From: an uncultured Faecalibacterium sp.
Lineage (GTDB): Bacteria > Bacillota > Clostridia > Oscillospirales > Ruminococcaceae
Assembly: GCA_934539245.1 (NCBI GenBank)
Contig: CAKTCK010000059.1
Coordinates: 1 to 10,176, forward strand
DNA: 10,176 nt
Direction: 5' to 3'
How positions within the stretch are numbered: the stretch's first letter is position 1; every line of letters starts with the position of its first letter. The notes beneath the pieces were generated by a model. That model searched no databases. It saw nothing but the letters and a program-made list of their open reading frames with translations, and was not told the DNA's origin. This document shows, one piece after another, positions 1-6,226 of this stretch. A program made the translations under genes and the position numbers.

Positions 1-1209
1 GCCATGGAGCTGTGCCAGCCCTATTTCCGCCAGATAGAGGAGATCCGGGATTTCAACCAGCTGAAAATGCTCAAGGCTTTTGCCGATACTCAGATGTCCT
101 CCACCGATATGCTGGGCACCACCGGCTACGGCCTGTGGGATACCGGCCGCGCTAAGCTGGAGCAGATCTTTGCACAGGTCATGGGCGCAGAGGACGCGCT
201 GGTGCGCAGCCAGTTCCAGAGCGGCACCCACACGCTGGCGGTGGCACTGTTCGGTGTGCTGCGGGCAGGGGACACCCTGCTGGCCGCTACCGGCCGCCCC
301 TACGATACGCTGGAGGGCGTCATCGGTCTGGACGGCAAGGGCAAGGGCACCGGCACCCTGATGGACTACGGCGTAAACTACGACGAAGCTCCTCTCAAGC
401 CCGACTTCACCCCGGACTACGACCTGATCGCCCAAAAAGCACCCGGCGCAAAGGTATGCCACATCCAGCGCAGCCGCGGCTATTTACAGCGCAACGCCTT
501 TGATCTGGCTACTATCCGCAAAATTGCCGATACCGCCCGCGCCGCAAACCCGGAGATCATCATCTTTGTGGACAACTGCTACGGCGAGTTCACCCAGACG
601 CAGGAGCCCTGTCAGGTGGGGGCAGATATCGCCGTGGGCAGCCTGATCAAGAACCCCGGCGGCGGAATTGCACCCACCGGCGGCTACATCGTGGGACGCA
701 GGGATCTGGTGGAGCTGTGCGCTTACCGCCTGAACGCCCCCGGTCTTGGCAAGGAACTGGGCTGCACGCTGGAGACCCCCCGGGATATGTATCTGGGCTT
801 CTACTACGCCCCCGGCGTAGTGTGCGAGGCCATCAAGACCGCCATCTACGCCCAGTGTATGCTGGAGCTGCTGGGCAAAAAGCCCATCCCACGCTACTGC
901 GAGGATCACAACGATATCGTCACCTGCTTTGATGCAGGTACGGCAGAGGCGCTCATCGGCTTCTGTCAGGGCATTCAGGCCGCCAGCCCGGTGGACAGCT
1001 ACGCCGCTCCGGAACCCAGCCCGGAGCCGGGCTACACCGACGAGGTGGTCATGGCCAGCGGCAGCTTTACGCAGGGCAGCACCATCGAGCTTTCCTGCGA
1101 TGGCCCCCTGCGTGCCCCCTATACCTGCTATTTGCAGGGCGGCTTGAATTTTGCCGCCAGCCGCGCCGGTGTGCTGCTGGCTGTCCAGAAAGCATATTTT
1201 AAGGAGTAA
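1..1209 (+). CDS. Methionine gamma-lyase / aluminium-resistance family PLP enzyme (YnbB-like), 5' partial
   Basis: This is a cytosolic fold-type I pyridoxal-phosphate enzyme of the family called aluminium resistance protein or methionine gamma-lyase family protein (B. subtilis YnbB type). Numbering from the Met at base 4, the visible hallmarks are the SGTH turn at 73-76, FVDNCYGEF with Asp190 (expected to contact the pyridine nitrogen), and SLIKNPGGG with Lys216 as the likely Schiff-base lysine. The C-terminal part carries the family-typical GxFxQGSxIELS stretch and ends in LLAVQKAYFKE. The reading frame is open to the left edge and remembered relatives have about 20-30 more residues before the first visible motif, so the Met at base 4 is probably internal and the gene starts outside the window. 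The family name implies C-S lyase activity on sulfur amino acids, but the true substrate of most members is unproven. A shared terminator follows the stop. Family assignment is confident; reaction is not. Confidence 0.9.
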   Translation, partial: AMELCQPYFRQIEEIRDFNQLKMLKAFADTQMSSTDMLGTTGYGLWDTGRAKLEQIFAQVMGAEDALVRSQFQSGTHTLAVALFGVLRAGDTLLAATGRPYDTLEGVIGLDGKGKGTGTLMDYGVNYDEAPLKPDFTPDYDLIAQKAPGAKVCHIQRSRGYLQRNAFDLATIRKIADTARAANPEIIIFVDNCYGEFTQTQEPCQVGADIAVGSLIKNPGGGIAPTGGYIVGRRDLVELCAYRLNAPGLGKELGCTLETPRDMYLGFYYAPGVVCEAIKTAIYAQCMLELLGKKPIPRYCEDHNDIVTCFDAGTAEALIGFCQGIQAASPVDSYAAPEPSPEPGYTDEVVMASGSFTQGSTIELSCDGPLRAPYTCYLQGGLNFAASRAGVLLAVQKAYFKE

Positions 1210-1241
1210 TGTTTGCCCTGCGGGCAGGACATGATTATAAC

Positions 1242-1283
1242 AAAAAGGAGCTATCGCACAACACGCTGCGATAGCTCCTTTTT
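1242..1283. terminator. Bidirectional intrinsic terminator between convergent genes
   Basis: A perfect 17-base inverted repeat (arms 1242-1258 and 1267-1283) with an 8-base loop. The left arm begins with AAAAAGGAGC and the right arm ends with GCTCCTTTTT, so both strands give a GC-containing stem ending in a run of five U. It lies 32 bases after the stop of the lyase-family gene (+) and 35 bases after the stop of the mgsA-like gene (-), so it can end both transcripts. Confidence 0.9.
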
Positions 1284-1318
1284 CCCTCTATACACAAAGT
1301 AACACACAAAATAAATGC

Positions 1319-1759
1319 TTACACGGCACGGGCCTGTACAACGGGGATCGGCTCGATCAAGGCCGGGTGCATCCCCTCGCGGTAGTCCAGATCGCCCTGA
1401 TCCAGACCGCGCAGCAGCACCTCTGCGGTAGCAATGTTGGTGGCAATGGGTACGCTGTGCATATCGCACAGGCGCAGCAGATTCTGCTCGGTCAGGCTGG
1501 CGGCATCGGCCTTCAGCGGGTCGCGGAAGAACAGCACCAGATCCACCTCATCGCAGGCAACGCGGGAGGTAATCTGCTGCACACCGCCCAGCTTACCGGA
1601 GAGGTAGCAGTGCACCGGCAGACCGGTGGTCTGCGCAAGCATCCGGCCGGTGGTACCGGTGGCGATAACATTATTGCGGGAAAGGATGGCACTGTAAGCG
1701 GTACAGAATTGCAGAGCCAATTCTTTGCGGGAATCGTGGGCAAGAATTGCGATCGTCAT
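1319..1759 (-). CDS. mgsA: Methylglyoxal synthase family protein with altered active site
   Basis: A 146-residue protein of the methylglyoxal synthase family (MGS-like fold), which normally converts dihydroxyacetone phosphate to methylglyoxal and phosphate as a bypass of lower glycolysis. Recognisable parts are ILAHDSRKE at 5-13, the phosphate-binding ATGTTG at 33-38, SGKLGGVQQ at 54-62, FFRDPLKAD at 78-86 and the C-terminal PIATNIATAEVLLRGL. Length is close to the usual 130-155. Against remembered E. coli MgsA the alignment runs without gaps at an offset of 11. The catalytic base Asp71 becomes Val60, His98 becomes Ala87 and Asp101 becomes Thr90, while His19, Asp20 and Asp91 are kept as His8, Asp9 and Asp80. 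It may therefore be inactive on DHAP or have another role. The ATG at 1759 has AGGAG at 1770-1774, ten bases upstream. The gene is monocistronic, with its own promoter and a terminator shared with the convergent neighbour. Confidence 0.88.
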   Translation of the reverse strand: MTIAILAHDSRKELALQFCTAYSAILSRNNVIATGTTGRMLAQTTGLPVHCYLSGKLGGVQQITSRVACDEVDLVLFFRDPLKADAASLTEQNLLRLCDMHSVPIATNIATAEVLLRGLDQGDLDYREGMHPALIEPIPVVQARAV

Positions 1760-1864
1760 AAGATGCTCTCTCCTTTACTTATTTTTACATAGTACCAGTT
1801 GTGATGTACGAATTTTGAATTCCTGTGAAACGGAAGTGAAATCGATATCAAATCTTACAATATA

Positions 1865-1893
1865 GTTTTACCGCATAGAAAACGCTCTGTCAA
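1865..1893 (-). promoter_or_regulatory. Sigma-A-type promoter of the mgsA-like gene
   Basis: On the minus strand a perfect -35 box TTGACA (1888-1893) is followed by a 17-base spacer and TAAAAC (1865-1870, 4 of 6 to the -10 consensus). AT-rich sequence lies just upstream of the -35. Transcription would start near 1858, giving a leader of about 100 bases before the ATG at 1759. I saw no convincing hairpin or riboswitch in that leader. Confidence 0.55.
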
Positions 1894-1963
1894 GAGAAAA
1901 TTTTGCTTTTTTAACCTATAAAAACATAAAAGTAATACTTTAACATTGTGGGAAACATCAAAA

Positions 1964-1989
1964 TCTTGGATACATACCGCTATCCAAGA
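1964..1989. repeat. Perfect 9-base inverted repeat in the intergenic gap
   Basis: TCTTGGATA (1964-1972) and TATCCAAGA (1981-1989) are exact reverse complements around an 8-base loop. On the minus strand the second arm is followed by TTTTGATG, a poor U tract, so it is at best a weak terminator. It lies about 70 bases upstream of the mgsA -35 box and could equally be a protein-binding site. Confidence 0.5.
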
Positions 1990-2061
1990 ATGTCCGTTTT
2001 CTGGGAAAAAGTGAAAAGTTTTTCATTTTTCATGTTCGCTTTAAAATACAGTCCATCCCGA

Positions 2062-2103
2062 TAAAACAAAAATACAGGCCAAAGCAGCTTGCATCGGCCT
2101 GTA
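2062..2103 (-). terminator. Orphan intrinsic-terminator-like hairpin (minus strand)
   Basis: TACAGGCC (2073-2080) and GGCCTGTA (2096-2103) pair exactly. Read on the minus strand, the stem is followed directly by TTTTTGTTTT, the layout of a good intrinsic terminator. No gene ends just before it, since the proA operon already has its own terminator at 2246-2291. It could be a back-up terminator for proA read-through or the 3' end of an unannotated small RNA. On the plus strand a run of seven T (2111-2117) begins seven bases after the stem, which fits a terminator less well. Confidence 0.5.
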
Positions 2104-2245
2104 CAGGAAATTTTTTTCAACTATGAAAAACTTGTAGCGCGGTAGTGGGGCAACGGTTATCCTGCATGAGAATTTTTGTTCGTAAAACATGAAATCATAG
2201 AAAATTCAGATTACAGATGCCGTTTTCCTATATGACCCTAACTGC

Positions 2246-2291
2246 ACAAAAGGCTTCAGGAATGCTCGCAGACATTTCTGAAGCCTTTTGT
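2246..2291 (-). terminator. Terminator of the proCBA operon
   Basis: ACAAAAGGCTTCAG (2246-2259) pairs perfectly with CTGAAGCCTTTTGT (2278-2291). The stem extends inward by a G.T pair and four more base pairs (2261-2264 with 2273-2276), leaving an 8-base loop. On the minus strand the stem ends in CCTTTTGT, 43 bases past the proA stop at 2335. The arm symmetry means it could work on either strand. Confidence 0.85.
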
Positions 2292-2334
2292 TATGAGAAA
2301 CGATTCAAAATCGATGGTTGGAGGGCAGGGGAAA

Positions 2335-3597
2335 TCACCGGATCTGCCCGTCACCGTGAATGACGTATTTGTAGCTGCAAAGCTCCTCCAGCCCCATGGG
2401 ACCCCGGGCGTGCAGCTTCTGGGTAGAGATGCCCATCTCGCAGCCCAGACCAAACTCGCCGCCGTCCGTAAAGCGGGTGGAGCAGTTCACATACACGGCG
2501 GCGCTGTCCACCGCGGCGGTAAAGCGGTCGGCGTCTGCCTGTGTCCGGGTCAGGATGGCCTCGCTGTGGCCGGTGGAGTGCTGTGCAATGTGGGCAATGG
2601 CCTCATCCACGCTGTCCACCACCTTGACGGCAAGGATATAGTCCAGAAACTCGGTGTCAAAGTCCGCAGGGCCGGCGGGCGTGCCGGGAATAATGGCGGC
2701 GGCGCGTGTGTCCAGCCGCAGCTCTACCGGCAGCTTGCCCGCAGCAGCGCGGTCGGGGCCAAGACGCTGCGCAAGCTTAGGCAGAAACTCCTGCGCAATG
2801 GCAGAATGCACCAGACACACTTCCTCGGCGTTGCACACGCTGGGGCGGCTGGCCTTGGCATTTTCGATAATGTCCAGCGCCTTGATCTGATCGGCGGTGT
2901 CGTCCACAAAAATGTGGCAGATGCCGGTACCGGTCTGGATGCAGGGCACCTTGGCGTTCTCCACGCAGGCGCGGATCAGCCCTGCGCCGCCCCGGGGAAT
3001 CAGCAGATCGACATAGCCCACGGCAGTCATCAGGGCGTTGGCAGAAGCGTGGGTGGTGTCCTCGATCAGGCAGACCGCGTTTTCCGGTAGGCCGTTCTCC
3101 CGTAGTCCCTGCCGCAGTGCCTGCACAATGGCGTTGGCGCTGCGCCATGCCTCCTTGCCGCAGCGCAGGATGCAGGCGTTACCGCTCTTGATGGCAAGGG
3201 CGGCGGCATCGCTGGTCACATTGGGGCGGCTTTCGTAGATGATGGCGATCACGCCCATGGGCACGGCGGTCTTTTCGATTACCAGTCCGTTGGGGCGCTC
3301 CACCCGCTTCAGCACCCGGCCCACCGGGTCGGGCAGGGCGGCAACCTCTTCAATGCCCTTTGCCATGGCGCGGATACGCTCCTCGGTCAGGGCAAGACGA
3401 TCCAGCATCACCTCGCTGATATGTCCCTTTGCGGCGGCCATATCGTCGGCGTTGGCGGCAAGGATGGCCGTCATGCTTGCGGGGCTGCACAGCTGCGCAG
3501 CCATACTGCGAAGTGCCTGTGCGCGGCTGGCGCCATCAGCCAGTGCCAGCGCAGCCTTTGCCCCGCGGGCGGCTTCCAGAATTTCCTGTGTTGTCAT
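2335..3597 (-). CDS. proA: Glutamate-5-semialdehyde dehydrogenase (gamma-glutamyl phosphate reductase)
   Basis: ProA reduces gamma-glutamyl phosphate with NADPH to glutamate-5-semialdehyde, the second step of proline synthesis from glutamate, in the cytosol. The 420-residue protein has the usual family length. Family landmarks are [22 protein letters not shown] at about 119-140 (cofactor-binding region), [10 protein letters not shown] at 199-208, and [10 protein letters not shown] at 250-259 with catalytic Cys255, the same position as in E. coli ProA. The ATG at 3597 has a full AGGAGG (3606-3611) eight bases upstream. This site lies inside the last codons of proB, whose stop is only 3 bases before the ATG, so translation is probably coupled. 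It is the last gene of proC-proB-proA and is followed by a strong terminator. No truncation or missing residue was seen. Confidence 0.97.
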   Translation of the reverse strand: MTTQEILEAARGAKAALALADGASRAQALRSMAAQLCSPASMTAILAANADDMAAAKGHISEVMLDRLALTEERIRAMAKGIEEVAALPDPVGRVLKRVERPNGLVIEKTAVPMGVIAIIYESRPNVTSDAAALAIKSGNACILRCGKEAWRSANAIVQALRQGLRENGLPENAVCLIEDTTHASANALMTAVGYVDLLIPRGGAGLIRACVENAKVPCIQTGTGICHIFVDDTADQIKALDIIENAKASRPSVCNAEEVCLVHSAIAQEFLPKLAQRLGPDRAAAGKLPVELRLDTRAAAIIPGTPAGPADFDTEFLDYILAVKVVDSVDEAIAHIAQHSTGHSEAILTRTQADADRFTAAVDSAAVYVNCSTRFTDGGEFGLGCEMGISTQKLHARGPMGLEELCSYKYVIHGDGQIR

Positions 3598-3600
3598 AGC

Positions 3601-4398
3601 TCAAACCTCCTGTGTGGACAGCGCGGGCTGCTTGTGCCCGGCAAAGCGGGTGCCGATGGGCTTGCCTGCGGCGATATCGTACAGCAGCTCCGGGTGTGCG
3701 CCGTTGGCAATGACCATATCCGCACCGCTGCCGGTCACCATGCGGGCAGCGCGCAGTTTGGTGGCCATGCCGCCGGTGCCCAGTGCCGAGCCTGCACCGT
3801 CTGCCAGCGCCATCACCTCCGGGGTGATCTCCTCCACCAGCGGGATCAGTGCCGCATCCGGGTGGGTGTGGGGGTTCGCGGTGTACAGGCCATCGATGTC
3901 GCTCAGCAGCACCAGCAGATCGGCCTTGCAGCAGCAGGCCACAATAGCGGCCAGCGTGTCGTTGTCGCCAATGGAGGTGATCTCATCGGTGGCAACGCTG
4001 TCGTTTTCATTGATGATGGGCAGTGCACCCAGCTCCAGCAGGCGGGTCAGAGTGTTCTGGATGTTCACCCGGCGCTCGGTGTGCTCCACGTCCACGCCGG
4101 TAAGCAGGATCTGCGCTACCGTGTGATCGTAGGCACTGAACAGCCGGTCGTAGGTGTACATCAACTCGCACTGCCCTACGGCGGCGCAGGCCTGCTTGGT
4201 GGTGGTATCCTTGGGGCGTGCAGGCAGCGAAAGCTTGCCCACGCCCATGCCGATGGCGCCGGAGGACACCAGAATGACCTCGTGACCCTCGTTCTTTAAA
4301 TCGCTCAATACCTTGACCAGTTCCTCTGCATGGCGGATGTTCAGCCGCCCGGTGGGGTATGCCAATGTGGAGGTGCCCACTTTCACAACGATGCGCAT
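3601..4398 (-). CDS. proB: Glutamate 5-kinase, short form without PUA domain
   Basis: ProB phosphorylates glutamate with ATP to gamma-glutamyl phosphate, the committed and normally proline-inhibited step of proline synthesis. It has the amino-acid-kinase fold: VVKVGTSTL at 4-12 (phosphate loop), VSSGAIGMG at 44-52, INENDSVATDEI at 129-140 (glutamate site), GDNDTLAA at 144-151, LLSDIDGLYTANP at 164-176 and GTGGMATKL at 207-215. At 265 residues it stops after the kinase domain. The C-terminal PUA domain of E. coli ProB (367 residues) is absent, as in some Firmicutes. I place the start at the ATG at 4398 because homology begins at MRIVVKVG and AAAGGG (4410-4415) lies 11 bases upstream in the end of proC. 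An in-frame ATG at 4455 would add 19 unrelated residues read from inside proC. The gap to the proC stop is 7 bases. Confidence 0.96.
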   Translation of the reverse strand: MRIVVKVGTSTLAYPTGRLNIRHAEELVKVLSDLKNEGHEVILVSSGAIGMGVGKLSLPARPKDTTTKQACAAVGQCELMYTYDRLFSAYDHTVAQILLTGVDVEHTERRVNIQNTLTRLLELGALPIINENDSVATDEITSIGDNDTLAAIVACCCKADLLVLLSDIDGLYTANPHTHPDAALIPLVEEITPEVMALADGAGSALGTGGMATKLRAARMVTGSGADMVIANGAHPELLYDIAAGKPIGTRFAGHKQPALSTQEV

Positions 4399-4405
4399 GA
4401 TTCCA

Positions 4406-5212
4406 TTAACCCTTTCCCATTTCCTTTGTTTTGTCGTAAGCGGCCAGCACGGCATCCATCACCGCACCGCGCAGCCCATGTTCTTCCAGTACCCGCACGC
4501 CCTGAATGGTGCTGCCGCCGGGGCTGCACACAGCGTCCTTCAGCGCACCGGGGTGCTTGCCGCTTTCCAGCACCAGCTTTGCGCTGCCCAGCACCATCTG
4601 TGCGGCGTACTCCTGTGCCTTTGCCCGGGGCAGACCGCAGGCTACGCCGCCGTCGGCCAGCGCTTCAATAAACTGGTACACCCATGCCGGGCCGCAGCCG
4701 GAAACGCAGCTTGCAGCATCGATCATGCCCTCGGCTACGGCGTCCAGACGCCCGGCGGGAGCCATCAGCTGACAGAAAGCTTTCTCTTCCTCGGCAGTCA
4801 CGTTGACGGAGCAATACTGGATCATGCCTTCGCCCACCGATGCCGGGGTGTTGGGCATGATGCGGATAACAGGGTAGTCACCGCCCGCCATCTCCTGAAT
4901 GCGCGCCACCGGCAGACCGGCGGCCATGGTGCACAGCACGAACCGCTTGGTGCGCTCGGCAAGGATGAAGCGCAGCGGTTCCAGCATGGCTTCCATCATC
5001 TGGGGCTTCACCGCCAGAAAGATTAAATCGCAGTCACCGGCCACCTCGGCGTTGGTAGCCGTCTGGCAGCCCAGCTCTGCGGCCAGCGCTTCGGCTTTCG
5101 CCGCCGTGCGGTTAGCCAGAAATACATTCTCAGGCTCGGTAGCCTTGCACACGGCGCGAGCAATGGCACCACCCATGTTTCCACAGCCTAAAAACCCAAT
5201 GGTTTTCATCAT
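4406..5212 (-). CDS. proC: Pyrroline-5-carboxylate reductase
   Basis: ProC reduces 1-pyrroline-5-carboxylate to L-proline with NAD(P)H, the last step of the pathway. The N-terminal Rossmann motif IGFLGCGNMGGAIARA sits at 5-20. Further landmarks are FLAVKP near 65, PNTPASVGEGM in the middle, and the C-terminal dimerisation/substrate part with SGCGPAWVYQFIEALADGG and CSPGGSTIQGV. The chosen start at 5212 gives 268 residues, next to the 269 of E. coli ProC. GGGAGGG (5221-5227 on the plus strand) lies 8 bases upstream of this ATG, and a second ATG follows at 5209. A longer frame from 5242 would add ten residues read through that ribosome binding site and is unlikely. proC is first in a proC-proB-proA operon, a complete glutamate-to-proline module. 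Confidence 0.97.
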   Translation of the reverse strand: MMKTIGFLGCGNMGGAIARAVCKATEPENVFLANRTAAKAEALAAELGCQTATNAEVAGDCDLIFLAVKPQMMEAMLEPLRFILAERTKRFVLCTMAAGLPVARIQEMAGGDYPVIRIMPNTPASVGEGMIQYCSVNVTAEEEKAFCQLMAPAGRLDAVAEGMIDAASCVSGCGPAWVYQFIEALADGGVACGLPRAKAQEYAAQMVLGSAKLVLESGKHPGALKDAVCSPGGSTIQGVRVLEEHGLRGAVMDAVLAAYDKTKEMGKG

Positions 5213-5220
5213 AATAATAA

Positions 5221-5227
5221 CCCTCCC
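5221..5227 (-). promoter_or_regulatory. proC ribosome binding site, decides the start
   Basis: GGGAGGG on the minus strand is placed 8 bases before the first ATG of a tandem ATGATG (5212 and 5209). It rules out the longer in-frame ATG at 5242, which would place this site inside the coding region. Confidence 0.8.
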
Positions 5228-5266
5228 TCGGCAGGTATGCACTGCATTAAATTCTGCTTCTTATTC

Positions 5267-5295
5267 ATTCTAAGCAACCGCTGGGAGAAAATCAA
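5267..5295 (-). promoter_or_regulatory. Sigma-A-type promoter of the proCBA operon
   Basis: On the minus strand TTGATT (5290-5295, 4 of 6) and TAGAAT (5267-5272, 5 of 6) are 17 bases apart. A start near 5260 gives a leader of about 48 bases before the proC ATG. AAGAC (5294-5298) and GTCTT (5303-5307) form a small inverted repeat overlapping the -35 end, a possible but weak operator. I saw no T-box or other riboswitch. Confidence 0.6.
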
Positions 5296-5391
5296 GACTT
5301 TTGTCTTATTTTTGGCGGTTATCTTGAAAAAACAGCACCTTCGGGGCGGGCGGCGCACACACAATCTTCATAAAAAGGTAAGAAACTTTAC

Positions 5392-5421
5392 TTGAAATAA
5401 GGTCACATTTTGCGGTAAAAT
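5392..5421 (+). promoter_or_regulatory. Promoter of the TetR/DhaS-type regulator
   Basis: TTGAAA (5392-5397, 4 of 6) and TAAAAT (5416-5421, 5 of 6) are separated by 18 bases. Transcription would start near 5428. The in-frame ATG at 5420 would overlap the -10 box and could not be on this transcript, which supports the downstream GTG at 5483 as the real start. It is divergent from the proC promoter, with the two -35 boxes about 97 bases apart. Confidence 0.6.
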
Positions 5422-5442
5422 GAACCATGGGGTATATTTTAC
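5415..5442. promoter_or_regulatory. Candidate TetR operator (inverted repeat over -10 and start site)
   Basis: GTAAAAT (5415-5421) and ATTTTAC (5436-5442) are exact reverse complements separated by 14 bases. The left half coincides with the -10 box and the right half lies just downstream of the predicted transcription start. A dimeric TetR-family repressor bound here would block its own promoter. This role is inferred from position and symmetry only. Confidence 0.4.
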
Positions 5443-5447
5443 GGAAA

Positions 5448-5465
5448 CGGCAGCGGCGTCTGCCG
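5448..5465 (+). repeat. Small GC hairpin in the regulator leader
   Basis: CGGCAG (5448-5453) and CTGCCG (5460-5465) pair perfectly around a 6-base loop. The hairpin ends two bases before the AAAGGA ribosome binding site at 5468, so it could modulate access to it. Confidence 0.4.
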
Positions 5466-5467
5466 GG

Positions 5468-5473
5468 AAAGGA
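5468..5473 (+). promoter_or_regulatory. Ribosome binding site deciding a GTG start
   Basis: AAAGGA is placed 9 bases before the GTG at 5483. No comparable site precedes the upstream in-frame ATG at 5420. Confidence 0.6.
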
Positions 5474-5482
5474 TGGGTTTTT

Positions 5483-6058
5483 GTGTCACAAACGACAAAA
5501 CGGGCACTGGAGGCATCTTTGAAGAAGCTGCTGCTGGAAAAGCCCCTGAACAAGATCACGATCAACGATATCACCGAGGACTGCGGTGTCAACCGCATGA
5601 CCTTTTATTACCATTTCAAGGACATTTACGATCTGGTGGACTGGATCTTAGCGGAGGATGCCGCCAAGGCGATGGAAGGCCGCCGGGGCTTTGGTACATG
5701 GAGCGAAGCCTATCTGGACGTTCTGCACCAGCTGCAGGATAACAAGACCCTTGTGCTGAACGTTTACCGCTCGGTGGGCAGGGAACAGGTGGAGCAGTAC
5801 CTTTATAGGCTGCTGGACCCCATCCTGAAGGATTTTGCAGACCGTGAATGCCACGATATCACCGTGCAGGATGCGGATAAGCAGTTCGTTGTCGATTTTT
5901 ATAAGTATGCACTGGTGGGCATGACTCTGGAATGGATCCGCCGGGATATGAAAGGCGACCCCAAGCAGATGGTAGAACGCGTGAGCACCATGATCCACGG
6001 AGATTTCCACCGTGCACTGTGCCGCCTGAGCACCGGCAGCCTGAAAATAGAGGAATGA
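5483..6058 (+). CDS. TetR/AcrR-family transcriptional regulator, DhaS-like
   Basis: A 191-residue DNA-binding regulator of the TetR type. With the GTG at 5483 as residue 1, the opening SQTTKRALEASLKKLLLEKP matches the start of DhaS-like regulators. The helix-turn-helix spans about 25-47 (ITINDITEDCGVNRMTFYYHF), followed by KDIYDLVDWI. The C-terminal ligand and dimer domain has the FYKYALVGMTLEWIRRDM pattern of the DhaS-type TetR C-terminal domain. No dihydroxyacetone kinase genes are in view, so a DhaS role in glycerol metabolism is not supported. The longer frame from an ATG at 5420 adds 21 residues but overlaps the predicted -10 box and lacks a ribosome binding site. A terminator separates the gene from the radical SAM gene 168 bases downstream. 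Likely targets are its own promoter (inverted repeat 5415-5442), possibly the radical SAM gene, and less likely the divergent pro operon. The ligand is unknown. Confidence 0.88.
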   Translation: MSQTTKRALEASLKKLLLEKPLNKITINDITEDCGVNRMTFYYHFKDIYDLVDWILAEDAAKAMEGRRGFGTWSEAYLDVLHQLQDNKTLVLNVYRSVGREQVEQYLYRLLDPILKDFADRECHDITVQDADKQFVVDFYKYALVGMTLEWIRRDMKGDPKQMVERVSTMIHGDFHRALCRLSTGSLKIEE

Positions 6059-6102
6059 TGTGCTTGTTGTTCGTGCGGCTTCAATAAAATTTTATCAAAG
6101 GG

Positions 6103-6137
6103 TACGCCGTGATGGGTTTTCCATCACGGCGTATTTT
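6103..6137 (+). terminator. Intrinsic terminator of the TetR-family gene
   Basis: A perfect 13-base stem (6103-6115 with 6121-6133) closes a 5-base loop GTTTT and is followed by TTTT then CTGTTT. It lies 44 bases after the regulator's stop and about 90 bases before the radical SAM ATG, so the two genes are probably transcribed separately or with limited read-through. Confidence 0.85.
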
Positions 6138-6226
6138 CTGTTTATGGCACAAAAACACGCAAAGTAGTAAGATGTGGTCAAGCAAAATAAGAATTTCCAA
6201 AGGAATCGTTTCGGGAGGAAAAAGCT

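Larger units (their letters stand above)
1760..2245. other. AT-rich intergenic region between proA and mgsA
   Basis: The gap from the mgsA start to the proA stop is about 575 bases, of which 1760-2245 precedes the proA terminator. It holds the mgsA promoter (1865-1893) and two inverted repeats (1964-1989 and 2073-2103). I found no tRNA-like or rRNA-like sequence and no convincing coding region. The longest candidate I looked at, 49 codons on the minus strand at 2041-2190, has no ribosome binding site. The stretch from about 2104 to 2200 is more GC-rich in its middle (2136-2165) than its surroundings and has no assigned role. Confidence 0.6.

Noticed and set aside
1213..1227. Small hairpin TGCCC-TGC-GGGCA after the lyase-family stop
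   Set aside because: It is a short stem with no U tract, and the strong 17-base terminator stem follows a few bases later.
2041..2190. A 49-codon minus-strand open frame in the proA-mgsA gap
   Set aside because: It has no ribosome binding site, contains a terminator-like hairpin in its middle and resembles no known protein.
2293..4299. Long plus-strand open frames opposite proA and proB
   Set aside because: They mirror the codons of two unmistakable enzymes, show no protein motif and have no ribosome binding site.
4399..4455. Longer ProB with a start at 4455
   Set aside because: The 19 extra residues come from the proC coding region in another frame and do not resemble ProB N-termini.
5420..5482. 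Upstream ATG start for the TetR-family regulator
   Set aside because: The ATG overlaps the predicted -10 box, lacks a ribosome binding site, and the 21 extra residues do not look like the start of DhaS-type regulators.
6084..6095. Palindrome ATAAAATTTTAT after the regulator gene, with half-sites like those at 5415-5442
   Set aside because: The half-sites overlap instead of being 14 bases apart, and A/T palindromes of this kind arise easily by chance. It also lies before the terminator rather than at a promoter.
6059..6226. Search for a RiPP-type precursor peptide gene near the radical SAM gene
   Set aside because: The upstream gap is taken up by a terminator and leader, and the downstream gap (7658-7747) by another terminator. 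No start with a ribosome binding site and a convincing short frame was seen.
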